Translations under genes and position numbers: made by a program
Notes under the pieces: model-generated
The model's input: only the letters and a program-made list of their open reading frames with translations
Database searches by the model: none
Told to the model about the DNA's origin: nothing
Source: Mnemiopsis leidyi
Taxonomy: Eukaryota > Ctenophora > Tentaculata > Lobata > Bolinopsidae
Direction of reading: 5' to 3'
Length of the DNA: 20,292 bases
Assembly (NCBI GenBank): GCA_000226015.1
Contig: JH154687.1
Coordinates: 193,273-213,564, forward strand
In this document: piece by piece, positions 1 through 9,900 of the stretch
Layout of the letters: each line of letters opens with the position of its first letter
How positions within the stretch are numbered: position 1 is the first letter of the stretch

Positions 1-513
1 ACATTCTATTGTGTAGGTCAGTTCTACATGATCTTGTGTAGGTCAGTTCTACATTATCTTGTGTAGGTCAGTTCTACATTATCTTGTGTAGGTCAGTTCT
101 ACATTATCTTGTGTATGTCAGTTTTACATTATCTTGTGTAGGACAGTTTTACATTATCTTGTGTAGGTCAGTTCTTCATTTTCTTGTGTAGGTCAGTTCT
201 ACATTATCTTACATGTAGGTCAGTTCTACATTATCTTGTGTAAGACAGTTCTACATTATCTTGTGTAGGACAGTTCTACATTATCTTGTGTAGGTCAGTT
301 CTACATTATCTTGAGTAGGTCAGTTCTACATTATCCTGTGTAGGTCAGTTCTACATTATCTTGTGTAGGTCAGTTCTACATTATCTTGTGTAGGTCAGTT
401 CTACATTATCTTGTGTATGTCAGTTTTACATTATCTTGTGTAGGTCAGTTCTACATTATCTTGTGTAGGTCTAAGGTCAGTTATACATTATCCTGTGTAG
501 GTCAGTTCTCCAT
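1..513. repeat. 25-bp tandem repeat array (about 20 copies)
   Basis: About 20 head-to-tail copies of a 25-bp unit run from the window edge to about 513, so the array may extend further left. Each unit contains TGTAGGTCAGTTCTACA, whose ends TGTAG and CTACA can pair as a 5-bp stem around a 7-base loop. Most copies are near identical. Variants include a TATGTCAGTTTT version seen near 112 and again near 412, a copy with an inserted ACAT near 211, and one with a partial internal duplication near 470. The array lies upstream of the first visible EXOC1 exon, so it is presumably intronic. It is a minisatellite; unit divergence is low, which suggests recent expansion. Confidence 0.95.
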
Positions 514-653
514 TGGTTTCCATTGCCTATATGGCTTCTTTATTTAGCCTTCCAAAAAAGGACATTAAAAAAGGATTCGATTAAATAATGCCTAAAAGGT
601 TTTCCTCAAGAAAAAGTTTTTCGTCTATTTTGTTCTACTTCACATATTTGCAG
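514..653. other. Remainder of EXOC1 intron upstream of first visible exon
   Basis: AT-rich sequence between the tandem array and the first recognised exon. It ends in a pyrimidine-rich tract and the acceptor ATTTGCAG at 653. I see no exon or other signal in it. Confidence 0.6.
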
Positions 654-3600
654 GTTTACTGCCGAGTTGGAAAGTTTTATAAATACAAGCTGTAAGTTTG
701 ACCCGTACTACGCACTACCTATCTACTTGAGTATTCTAGACAGACTAGACGACACCCAACAAGATAGTTTTCTCTTCAAAGTTCTCAGACAATGTCTAGA
801 CACAGCTAACGTCTACTTCAACAAAATGCACAAGGTACGAACTTGATTGGCATTTTTCAAATTTTTCAATTTAGTACTTTTAAATAAATTTTAATGTCTC
901 AGTTATTAAGAAACTTTCACGTTAAATCACTTTGTAACTGTTTCGACATACTGCACAAAATATGATCCAAATCAAGTCTTCGGTCTCAAATATCTTTAAA
1001 GAATGCTGGTATCCTCTAGATGCAGAAAGAAAGGATCCTGGAGAACAACAAAAAAGCAAGAAGAGGTACAGCTTCATGTGTGTTGCAGTTTACACAGTTC
1101 CTTCTTTACGCAGAGTCCTTACAGAAAAATAGCAGGCGATCTTCTTTAGGTTAGTGTCAACTACATTTTACTCATTTAAGTAGCTGAGTTTTTGTGGGTT
1201 TCTTTATTCTGAAATAAAGTTTGTAAATATCCGGGTATGATGATAGTTTGAGTTAAGAGGAAACCTTGTGCTATTTCAATAAAGTATTTGTAAACTTACA
1301 CTTACGTTGTTTACCACAGAAATGTGCTATACGCAGTTGGGCGAGGCTGTCTGCCAGTCTATAGAAATATTCGCTACTGTGCAATCAAAGGTAATAGTAT
1401 GTGATTTTGTTTAATTATTTAAATTTGTAATCTGAAGTTTTATTTTGTTCACTCGCTGATTGTTTAGTACTTCAACAGTGAAAAACTTAGCTATGAATTA
1501 CTAGTGTTTTATAACATTTTTAACCACATTGCAGATGCCAAGTGAAGTGGCAACGATAGAGAACTACCACTTCATTTACCATTTCTTGTTTAGAAACAAA
1601 ATAGATGGCCTGGAAAAGTTTAGATCAGTAAGTTTTACCTGTTATCACAAAAATAACAAATTTTCATAATGCACACAGTTTTCAGAAGCATACCCTTATT
1701 AAATTTGACGCCGTGTTGAGACTAGAAATTGTAACGAAAATAAGAAAGTAAGAAGCCTCTCCTAAAACTCTGACTGTGTTTGCAGCACTGTCACAAGAAG
1801 TACAAAGACAGTCTGGAACAGTATGTAAAGTCTTACCTAGGGACACCCCTAGACAAAATAAACGTGTTCTTTGAGGGAGTCAAACTTAAACTAAACTCGG
1901 GAGTTCCACATGAGGAGGTTTGATACTTTTTTTGTAGAGTTTTGTATGTGAGCACTTATCTTTTTAGTTATGTGTAGTTACTGCTGAATCGATAAGCCAA
2001 TTTTATTATCTGATACAGTAAGCAACTTGTATTGATCAAATAAGAAAACGAATTTCAAAACCACAGATAAACTTAAAATTCGATATGATATTGAGATACT
2101 AAAGTTCTTCTGTTAACTGTTCACTGGACGAAGATGTTTTATAGACTTGAACCAGCCCTCAGGGCCGTGGACTTCACAAGATCCTATAGTCTTAATATCG
2201 GCTTGATGGTAGAAAGGTCTGAGCACCTTGTCATTAACCCGTGTCTGGATGTGAGTTCTGGTGAAATGTACCCAGATTACAGTTTCCTCCACGTCTATTT
2301 CGTCTCGGTGTACTCTCTCAATAAGTTTGGGGAACTGCGCGTGCTGATGTCCGAAGTAGTATGTCTGTACGACCGCACGGTGTTGCAAGTCTAACATTAT
2401 GTGGTAGGGAATATTAACATCTGATTCCGTCTCCAACAAACTAAGGTACACATGGTGAATCCCATCTTTAGAGTAATCCAGGATGGACTTGGCTTTTAAC
2501 ACAATCACATCGCCGATATGTATTTTCTTGATGAAGGAGTAATCCTTGTTAATGATGAGGTTTTCTCTGAACATTAGGTCTACGTACACGGGCGATTGGT
2601 TTATCTTGCTACCCACCTCCGCTTCCACCATAACTGCCTCAGTCCCTTCCTCTTCTTCTACTTCTTCTACTTCTTGAACTTCTTTTACTTCTTCTTCTTC
2701 TTCTTGTTGAATAGTGAGCGTTACTGATGTCACTAAGAATCTGGAGCCTTCAGGATTGTCCACGCAGTTCATTCTCAACATGTTCATACGACCCTGCATA
2801 CCCCACCTCTTGCCCCAGAAGTTCTCCACCGTGAAGAAGAGTTTGTTATACGCCATCAGAGTAACAAAGTGGTTACAATGTACTCCAGCCACACACTCGT
2901 TACTCAGACCACTTTGGTAGTAGAATATGTGGTCGTTAACATGGATACATACAGACACCGGACCGCTCCCTTTAAAGTGGTCTAACATTTCACCCTCACT
3001 ACGCAGCCGGGCCTCAGAACCAACTACCTTCACGGCATTAGCCATGCCGTTAGGCAGTGCTTTGTCGTCTTTACAGTTGTTAGAGGTGCCTGTGTATGCG
3101 AGATAACTCTCCTCAGGCATGTACTGTGTGTTTTGTAGCAAGCTAAAGACTTGGTGAGGAAACCACTTCACTTTATCACTTTGTCCTTCCTCCTGCAGAC
3201 AGTCAACCAGGAACTGGCGAGAAAATTGTTTTCTTCTAGACCCTGTAAAAATAGTTTTCAGACTGTAAACACTCTCCAACGCTTTGATTGCACTAAAAAT
3301 CCCAGCAGTCTGGTATGCCCCGCTACTTCTTGCTTCTATGCCTTGCTGCGCATGTGTAAAGTTTACATACTGCTCACTCAGACCAGCCAACGTATGAAGT
3401 TTGTTGTGGAAGTAGGCTTCTTTTTTCCCGTTATACCCTTCCATCTGCTCTAGATCGTACTGTTTCAAATCTTCAGGGGCCAGGTCTTCTAGAATAGTCC
3501 GTATTGTATGGTTTGTAACGTCGGCACCAAGATACATCTTCTTTTCTTCCTCGCTGAGAAGCGCGAAGAAGTTTATACCTGTAACAACGGGGTGGCGTGG

Positions 3601-5214
3601 GAGAAAGATAACGGTGTTGTAAGCAGGGACGAAGTTTTCTTTGTACCTCCTCATTTTCTCAGTCTCGTTGTCGGTTGGAAAAGCTAAACCGACGTCAGGA
3701 AAAAGTCCTAGACCACTGTCAATATCACCGGATTGTATGTCCTCCTGTACTTCCTCCCACACCTTCTCAAAGGCGCTCCTTCTTGCTGATTCCTTGATGT
3801 GGAAACCAAGGTTGGCTGCTCCTTTATCTGCAAAACTTAGGACTCTTTTGTAAAAACCATTTCGAACTCTATGCTTGGAAGTTACAATCGGCAGTATTAA
3901 CAGCAAGACATATAACCGCTCAAAAGTCATGGCAAATAGTGACAGATGTGATTATAGCATAAAGAAGTAGCATAATGCTATCTGCTCAAACAGGTGTTTT
4001 TGTTTAGTATAGACAGAGTTAAATATCTCGTTTAGTGGGAGTATCGTGTTTCAACTTGACAAGAACGTCATACACTTCCAATGTGTGTTCTTGGCTAATG
4101 TAGAAGTCTATGACTACACGACTACACCAGCTGTTAGGAATAAACGACATCAGATATACAGCCGAGAATAGGGCGGGGTTAGGGCCACCGTTTTAGACAA
4201 CGTCCCTTAAACTACATGCTTGACTTCAGCTTAAATTTGTTTTATTTGTAATGTTGAAATAGTTTAGTTGTAATGTTGAAATAGATTAGAACTCTCTACG
4301 TCACCTCTTTACATCCTAGTTCTCTAACTCCCTGAAAAAGTTCTTTATATTTCGACATCTCCTTTTCTTTTACAGTAAAATTTAAAACATTTCTTGGTTT
4401 TCAGATAGGATTTTATTCTGAATTCTCAAAGCAGAAGTTGAAAGCTCTGATAGCAGACTACACTGTAAAAGAGGTATAAGAGACTTCATGTATTCTCTGA
4501 TAATCTGATTTGACCAATAAAGGATAATGATAATAATAATAATAATAATAATGAGTCATAATTTTTCATCCCCTTGATTAACATAAACCTTAAGGCATGG
4601 TCACCTTCCGTTTTTAGGTCAAAAAGGGACTTGAATCCGTGATGAAGAAGATCGAGAAACACTTCACCAAAGAACAAAACTTGTTCACGGTTTGTACTCG
4701 ATACATTTACTTCACTAAATATACACTCTCCTACTGCATGCCAGAGATAGAAACCTTTAAAATTACTCCTTGTGATAGGTGCTTCCTGGACTATGAACGC
4801 TCAAACTGTTATGTCGGTACTTTGAGTGCGCGCGTCTTATGCTTGTAGCACGCAAAGAAGTTTTCCTTGAGTACTGCGCGCAACTGATGCACGCGCGCCA
4901 TGCAGTACTGCAGTAGCGCGCATGCGATGCACGTATCTATTCCTATTCTGGCTACTCTCCATTGATAAACGAATAGCCCATATTCCATAACATGAACAAA
5001 GAGCATATCTGAACCCAAAGTACTAGGTAAACCTTCATTTTAACTGCGTCCTCTATTTTAGGTTGCTTGTTTGACGATGCAAGCAGAGTTCATTAAACAA
5101 GTCGAAGGTTACGAGAATCTTATGAAGCTTTGCTACCCTGACGCCGGACTCAAATTTTCGTTTACTATTGCGCAGATACACGCTATCTTTGATGGAAAGA
5201 GTCCAAGGCATTAA
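654..5214 (+). CDS. EXOC1: Exocyst complex component 1 (Sec3), C-terminal part, 8 exons
   Basis: Exocyst subunit that helps tether secretory vesicles to the plasma membrane. Only the C-terminal third, about 299 residues, is in the window; earlier exons lie to the left. Exons: 654-834, 1020-1149, 1320-1390, 1535-1627, 1786-1917, 4405-4473, 4618-4689 and 5062-5214, with stop TAA at 5212-5214. Phases agree at every junction and all introns are GT-AG. The match to animal Sec3 is clearest at the end: GTPLDKINVFFEGV, EVKKGLESVMKKIEKHF, then MQAEFIKQ and CYPDAGLKFSFTI. Exon 1020-1149 has two in-frame acceptors six bases apart (CTCTAG and ATGCAG), so either could be used. Intron 1918-4404 carries a whole gene on the other strand. 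An AATAAA at 5560-5565 is a possible poly(A) signal. Confidence 0.93.
2113..3930 (-). CDS. Secreted papain-family (C1A) pseudo-protease with galectin-like C-terminal domain
   Basis: A single-exon gene of 605 residues starting at an ATG. Residues 1-18 look like a signal peptide. Residues about 95-135 (MRRYKENF, then GINFFALLSEEE) resemble the I29 propeptide. Residues about 195-408 are a C1A fold: SRQFLVDC, GPVSVCIHV, NHFVTLMAYN with His354 and ENFWGKRWGMQG with Asn370. At the active-site helix TAGIFSAIKALE, the position of the catalytic Cys is Ala209 (codon GCT at 3306-3304) and that of the oxyanion Gln is Ser203. The usual GCxGG motif is also missing, so peptidase activity is not expected. 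A Glu/Val-rich linker (410-428) leads to residues about 445-600, whose strand pattern (HFTRTHIQTRVNDKV, then IGSCEVHG) resembles a galectin; the sugar-binding HxNPR motif reads DLQHR. The gene lies inside an EXOC1 intron. AATAAA at 2007-2002 is a plausible poly(A) signal. The C1A call is firm; the galectin call is moderate. Confidence 0.88.
   Translation of the reverse strand: MTFERLYVLLLILPIVTSKHRVRNGFYKRVLSFADKGAANLGFHIKESARRSAFEKVWEEVQEDIQSGDIDSGLGLFPDVGLAFPTDNETEKMRRYKENFVPAYNTVIFLPRHPVVTGINFFALLSEEEKKMYLGADVTNHTIRTILEDLAPEDLKQYDLEQMEGYNGKKEAYFHNKLHTLAGLSEQYVNFTHAQQGIEARSSGAYQTAGIFSAIKALESVYSLKTIFTGSRRKQFSRQFLVDCLQEEGQSDKVKWFPHQVFSLLQNTQYMPEESYLAYTGTSNNCKDDKALPNGMANAVKVVGSEARLRSEGEMLDHFKGSGPVSVCIHVNDHIFYYQSGLSNECVAGVHCNHFVTLMAYNKLFFTVENFWGKRWGMQGRMNMLRMNCVDNPEGSRFLVTSVTLTIQQEEEEEVKEVQEVEEVEEEEGTEAVMVEAEVGSKINQSPVYVDLMFRENLIINKDYSFIKKIHIGDVIVLKAKSILDYSKDGIHHVYLSLLETESDVNIPYHIMLDLQHRAVVQTYYFGHQHAQFPKLIERVHRDEIDVEETVIWVHFTRTHIQTRVNDKVLRPFYHQADIKTIGSCEVHGPEGWFKSIKHLRPVNS
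2651..2708. repeat. Trinucleotide-like (GAA)n tract coding for acidic linker
   Basis: A CTT/CTA-rich run on the plus strand (GAA/TAG-like on the minus strand) encodes the EEEEE and VEEVEEEE stretch between the C1A and galectin-like domains of the nested gene. It is in frame and probably length-variable. Confidence 0.8.
4523..4552. repeat. (AAT)n microsatellite
   Basis: A run of roughly nine AAT/ATG triplets in the EXOC1 intron 4474-4617. Confidence 0.9.
4825..4935. repeat. CpG-rich imperfect inverted repeat in the last EXOC1 intron
   Basis: Inside AT-rich intron 4690-5061 is a short island with many GCGC steps. AGTACTGC (4870-4877) pairs with GCAGTACT (4902-4909), and inside it GCGC pairs with GCGC across a small bulge. 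Flanking GTGCGCGCG and GCGCGCATGCGATGC blocks extend the symmetry imperfectly. No coding frame or known family is recognised. It could be a small foldback element. Confidence 0.6.
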
Positions 5215-5826
5215 ACTGATCAGTGATTACTAAACCCACGAAACTTTTTCGATCCTGATTTTGTATGCAGTTTGTTGATGTACTGGTTTTGATACGCAAT
5301 CTTAATAGTTATTTGTCCAAAGTTATGTATTAATAGCTAATTATTAACCCCGTTATTTAATATTTGCTGGTATTTGAAAATATAGTTATTTGTACAGCTT
5401 TGAGTTCCCTATATTTATTGTTAATTCGTTTGTACTATCCGTTTTGATTTATTTAAGCTGTTCTAAGAGTTTTCTGTTTTTCTTTATAGACGTCACCACT
5501 TGATAGAGTTTCTACAAAGTGATTGTTCATAACTGGCTTCTCATGGGTCACATGATGGAAATAAAATTCTGATTCCCCAGGAATTTTGATTGAAATCAGA
5601 AAAGAAGATTCTTTCATCAAAATATAAGATACAGTATAAATTAAATCATCATAACAATTTATCATAGCAATCTAATTATCGCTCTCCCAAACCATATTAT
5701 GATACATGACAATGTTTGAACGTTAAACTTGACTAATGTTCTATTAGGAGATACTACACACGGAGCCAAAGTTTCTCAATGCAACAACGTTTAACATTTC
5801 AACTTAATGAGGATCTAGTTAGTCCT
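5215..5826. other. Intergenic space between two convergent genes
   Basis: AT-rich and without a supported gene. It must hold the 3' ends of EXOC1 (plus) and of the small mitochondrial gene (minus). AATAAA on the plus strand at 5560-5565 and on the minus strand at 5419-5414 could serve them. If both are used, the two 3' UTRs would overlap. Confidence 0.5.
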
Positions 5827-6658
5827 CTATTCAGAACTCATTTCATTATAACCCAGTAACTTCCTGGCCTCTGGACTCCTATTCTCAGGATCCACGAGAG
5901 GTTTCTGCCACGGATACACTCGACTCTCCTCGGCATGATCCTCCAACTTTACCCAGTTCCCTTCGTTAGTGAAACACTCGAAATCTTGAGAAAACCAAGG
6001 TGCAAGCCACATAGGATTAGTCCAAAGCAGATAAGCCTGGTAAAGCCCGAATCCAACCAAGATAGCCCGGATTAGAGGGTACCGGGAGGGTCGTCTACTC
6101 TCGTAAAACGGGGGATAATGCTTCGGCCAATTCTCTGGATGATCCATGTCTATCTGAAAATAATAGGGGGTTACAGTTGCACGTGTATACTGCACATTAG
6201 GTATTATTGAGAAAGGAGTAAATTCCGTTAAAGCTTAAACGAATTATGCAGAGGGATTGTGAAACAGTAAAAATTATATACTTAGTCGATTTACCTTGAG
6301 ATGGGGCGGATACCGACCATCGTTCTCTAACAACAATTCTTCGTGAGGCACTGGAGGTTTTCTGAATCCTGAAAGTAGGAATCAAATATCAATTAGTAAT
6401 TTATATCCAATTAGTCGGTACATCTTGAGAAGCCTCGAAGAACACAATAACACATTGACATCGTTTGAGAGAGAGAGAATGAACATCGAAAATCTCCAAG
6501 TAGAAATATCGATTGATTTGAATTTGAAAATTAAAACTGTCTTAAAGCAACTAACCGGGAACTTTTCTGATGTTTCCATAGTCGAAATGTCCACCAGTGA
6601 TGGACCGTACTAGAAGCAAGTTGCGGTGTTTGCACACCGACCTGGCCACTAGCGACAT
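5827..6658 (-). CDS. Probable mitochondrial single-pass membrane protein, family not recognised
   Basis: Three exons on the minus strand: 6658-6556, 6368-6295 and 6153-5827, with GT-AG borders, agreeing phases and 167 codons plus TAG. An in-frame TAA 24 bases upstream makes the ATG at 6658 the first usable start. The N-terminus (MSLVARSVCKHRNLLLVRS) is basic, hydroxylated and free of acidic residues, as in mitochondrial presequences. Residues 37-85 are rich in Pro, Tyr and His (GRYPPHLKIDMDHPENWPKH, then YPPFYESRRPSRYP). One membrane segment follows at about 85-103 (LIRAILVGFGLYQAYLLW), then a Trp-rich acidic tail. The layout resembles accessory subunits of respiratory complexes or their assembly factors, but I could not match it to one. 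The NOP14 stop lies only 271 bp upstream on the same strand. Confidence 0.72.
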
Positions 6659-6929
6659 GTGAGCTATTAGAGGTACGGTTTAAGGGGTCGTTTATATTTT
6701 ACATAATCAGCTAAATGAGGGGTTTCAACTAAATTACAGGAGGGGTTGGGGTAAAAATAATATAACAATTCTGGTTACGATATAAGTGAAGCATTCTTAA
6801 GAACTACAGTAATCGACAATGAATCAATATGTAAAATGTTTTGTCAATAAATTACAGTTCATCAGATGTAGAATAAGATAAAACTTCCACAAAAATAACT
6901 TATCCAGTTAAAAGCGTAAAAAATCAAAA
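6659..6929. other. Short spacer between NOP14 and the mitochondrial gene
   Basis: 271 bp of AT-rich DNA that must contain both the NOP14 3' end and the promoter (or trans-splice site, if the organism uses one) of the next gene on the same strand. No clear core promoter motif is visible. Confidence 0.5.
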
Positions 6930-9900
6930 TTAAATCTGTCCCCGTTTCTTCCTATATTTCAAATCGTTGGCCTCTCCCTGCTCCTTGCTAAGGAAGCCCA
7001 TAATTTCGTTAACTTTCCGTTTCCTGGCCTTATCCATACCTTCCTGCTCTTTGTGTTTCACACGGCTGATAAACTTATTGTCCTTCCTTATCTCCCTTAT
7101 CGCTCCCTTCATTTCCGTCTTTATCTTCTTCTTCAGATACTTCGTCTCATCCTTGTCCTTCCTTTCTCTGACAAATACTTGTCCAAACTTGGGTTCGTAC
7201 ATTTTAATAGAGACAGGCTTGATATTCTGATATCGCAAGAAAGGCATTATCTTCTGAGAGTACTGGCTGTAAAGTGAGATAAGAGAGGAGATAAGAGATT
7301 GTGTATCAGGGTGCCACTGATCAGTGGGGAGTAGTTTCAGTGACTCTGATATGGAGTGAAATACGCCACTAAATCCGGTAAAATCATGAGCACTTCTCAT
7401 TGCCGTTCTGACGGTTAACAACAGAGCATACATAACGTCTGATTTGGGAGTTTCAAGATCATACAGCTGATTCATAGAAACTTTATCCGGTTTTGATTTG
7501 TCTATCAAATAATCGGATTTAATCTTGAAGTTACTAACGTACTCAGAGCTTTTTGAAACTAAACATTTCATAACTTGGGACAGAAAGTAGATAACCTCGG
7601 GTGAATAACGTCCTTTAGTGGTCTGCAGAACAAAGCTACACAAAAATAGACCAACCTTTAGATCAGCTAACTTCTTGACTGAACACGTAGCCAGAGACCA
7701 AGTGATGGACATTAAGACTGCGGTCAAGACTGCATGTTTAAAGTCAGTGGTAGGGTAAATCCGTTGTAGTATGTACAAGTAGATAATGTAACGTCTACTG
7801 ATAACAGAGCACAGAGCCTTGCCGCTATTTTTAGCAACAAGGTGTTTCAGCGAGTTGAGCATATCAAAGAAATGCTTGTAAACATCTCTTTGTACATGTT
7901 TCGTTACAGAGAATAGTACACTACAGGAAGAGTCTAGAACCTGTTTCGAGAGATTCCCCTCTCCGTATCTACTGATCAGATATTTGATAAGAACAACGTA
8001 AAATGTGGCTGTCTTCTCTTTATTCTCCTCCTTCAATGTAGGGTGATTAGATGCGACAATTCTCTTGATAATAGTCTCTATGTTGGAATCACTGTGTCCT
8101 GCAACTAGTTTCTTGAACTCTGAAAGATGTTCAGGAGTGTTAATGACAAAAGGAATGTCAGCTGTTGTTTCTGAAGTTAGATCTGAATGTTCAGCTTGTG
8201 GAGTTTCCTCTGTTTCCTCTTCCTCCACTATGACATCCTCAATGGCGCAATTCCCTTCATCATCATCAAAGTTGTCCTGAAATGTTTTATCATTATGCTC
8301 TGGAATTAAGTCGACATTAGAAAAAGACGAAGAATCATATCTTAGGACTTAGTCGAAATGAAGCGACAAATTTGCTAACTCAGTAGAAGGTAACACGTAC
8401 GTACGTACGTTCAATAAACGCAAGAGAGCGCGAAAATCACTGTACTTTGTGCACAGTGATGTAATTTGGAATTCGCGCCCAGTAGATAAATCTATAAAAT
8501 TGCGACAAATTAGGGCATGGAGGACAGTGAATTGAGGAGTTTTAGCCGTGAGGCCGGTACTCAAGGACCTGTACACGGACCACAGGACCCAGGCTACGAG
8601 CTCTTAGAACTGAAGATGCACCAAGTTGGGGACTTATAGGGTTTGAAAAATTTAAAACAAGCAGAAGCTCCAAGTTTCGAACCGTTTTACACTGAACTGT
8701 ACAGTGTACCTGATTTAACACAAAATCTCATACAATAGAGGGGGAAGAGGTTCACATCTGGAGCAAAATGTATAAGCCCCTCGTATACTTGATACACTGA
8801 TACAGACCGAATTCAAGTCATTTTGGGCAATTTCGGACGAATTTATATTTTCGGTCATTTTTTGTACTCCGTTCAGTTAAAAATACCAGGTCTCAGGAGC
8901 TCACTGATACTTTCAGACTTGATAACGACCGTTCATATAACACATAAGGAATAACGAGTAAATTATGCCTTAAACCATTTCTATGTGTGCGAGGGTTAGT
9001 TGAATATTTATTTGGGGCGAGAAGGAAGCTGATTGAGTCTTGAGATAATGATTTTATTTCAATACTTGTTTTAAGTACTACAGTATTTCTAAATATAATA
9101 GTATCATCGTTCCCAGATTAAGTATAAGGAAATATAATCTCTCACTTGCTAGGCATTTAGATGAGGAATGAGCTATAATTTGGGTACTACTACAAGTTCT
9201 GTCACAGTATTAGCAGTAAGATGAAGTGTTGGATTGGTATTTAAGTGGTATTTAAAGTATGTGCCAATAAACTCACAGTTGGCAGCATATATTTGTGAAA
9301 CGAAACTCGTAAATGGATCGCACGACTTGCATTCCTGTCTAAAAAAGTTATACTCAACTCTCGTATAATTACTTAAGTAGCTATTTTATTTCCCGTGTCT
9401 TTCTTACCACTAACTCACCAATTTCCTAGTACACCTTGTAAAGTACAGCTGATGTTTTAAATATTACTTACTAATAACTATTACTGTATCCTATAACTGA
9501 CTGTTTACGTTACATACCCTGTACTTTTATTCCTAATTCGTTCTATTTGCCCTTAAAACCTCCATACTGTTCTAGCAGAATCTCTAAAAACCCTGCTTGC
9601 GCTAAACACCCAGCTCGCATTATGAACATCACCGATGGTACGCCAGCCCTGCCTCCCAGACAACAGATCCACTATGTCCACTACAAACTACCACACTACA
9701 GTGTCCCACTCCTCATTACATGGTCACTTCTTACAGCAGTAGTGTGTCTTGTTGGCAACTACTTTGTACTAGTTGGTACAATACAACACAACGCAATACG
9801 ACTAGACAAACTGTCTCTAGTTCTGATCAAGAACCTGGCAGCATCAGATATTTTCAACACTGTGTTCGTAGTCCTGCCCGGAGTTGGTACACTCTACACA

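Larger units (their letters stand above)
1918..4404 (+). other. EXOC1 intron hosting a nested antisense gene
   Basis: A 2,487-bp intron between the GAG|GTTTGA donor and the TTTTCAG acceptor, far longer than the other visible EXOC1 introns (about 140-370 bp). Most of the excess is the nested 605-codon gene at 2113-3930. The remaining 474 bp at 3931-4404 hold no coding exon that I can see. A 21-bp direct duplication containing GTAATGTTGAAATAG lies at about 4247-4285. Confidence 0.85.
8277..9621. other. NOP14 intron, part upstream of the nested GPCR
   Basis: AT-rich and without a supported exon. It holds ACGTACGTACGTACGT (8395-8410) and a foldback at 8428-8478, listed separately. The promoter and 5' UTR of the nested GPCR must lie here, but I can point to no specific core element. 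Confidence 0.5.

Noticed and set aside
1-513. CRISPR-like regular repeats
   Set aside because: The 25-bp units abut with no spacers and the host is a eukaryote; it is a minisatellite.
3151-3453. Plus-strand frames opposite the pseudo-protease gene
   Set aside because: They are shadows of the minus-strand coding frame, which has clear homology.
8349-8576. 75-codon minus-strand frame upstream of the last NOP14 exon
   Set aside because: It is out of the NOP14 splice structure, spans the ACGT repeat and foldback and has no similarity to NOP14.
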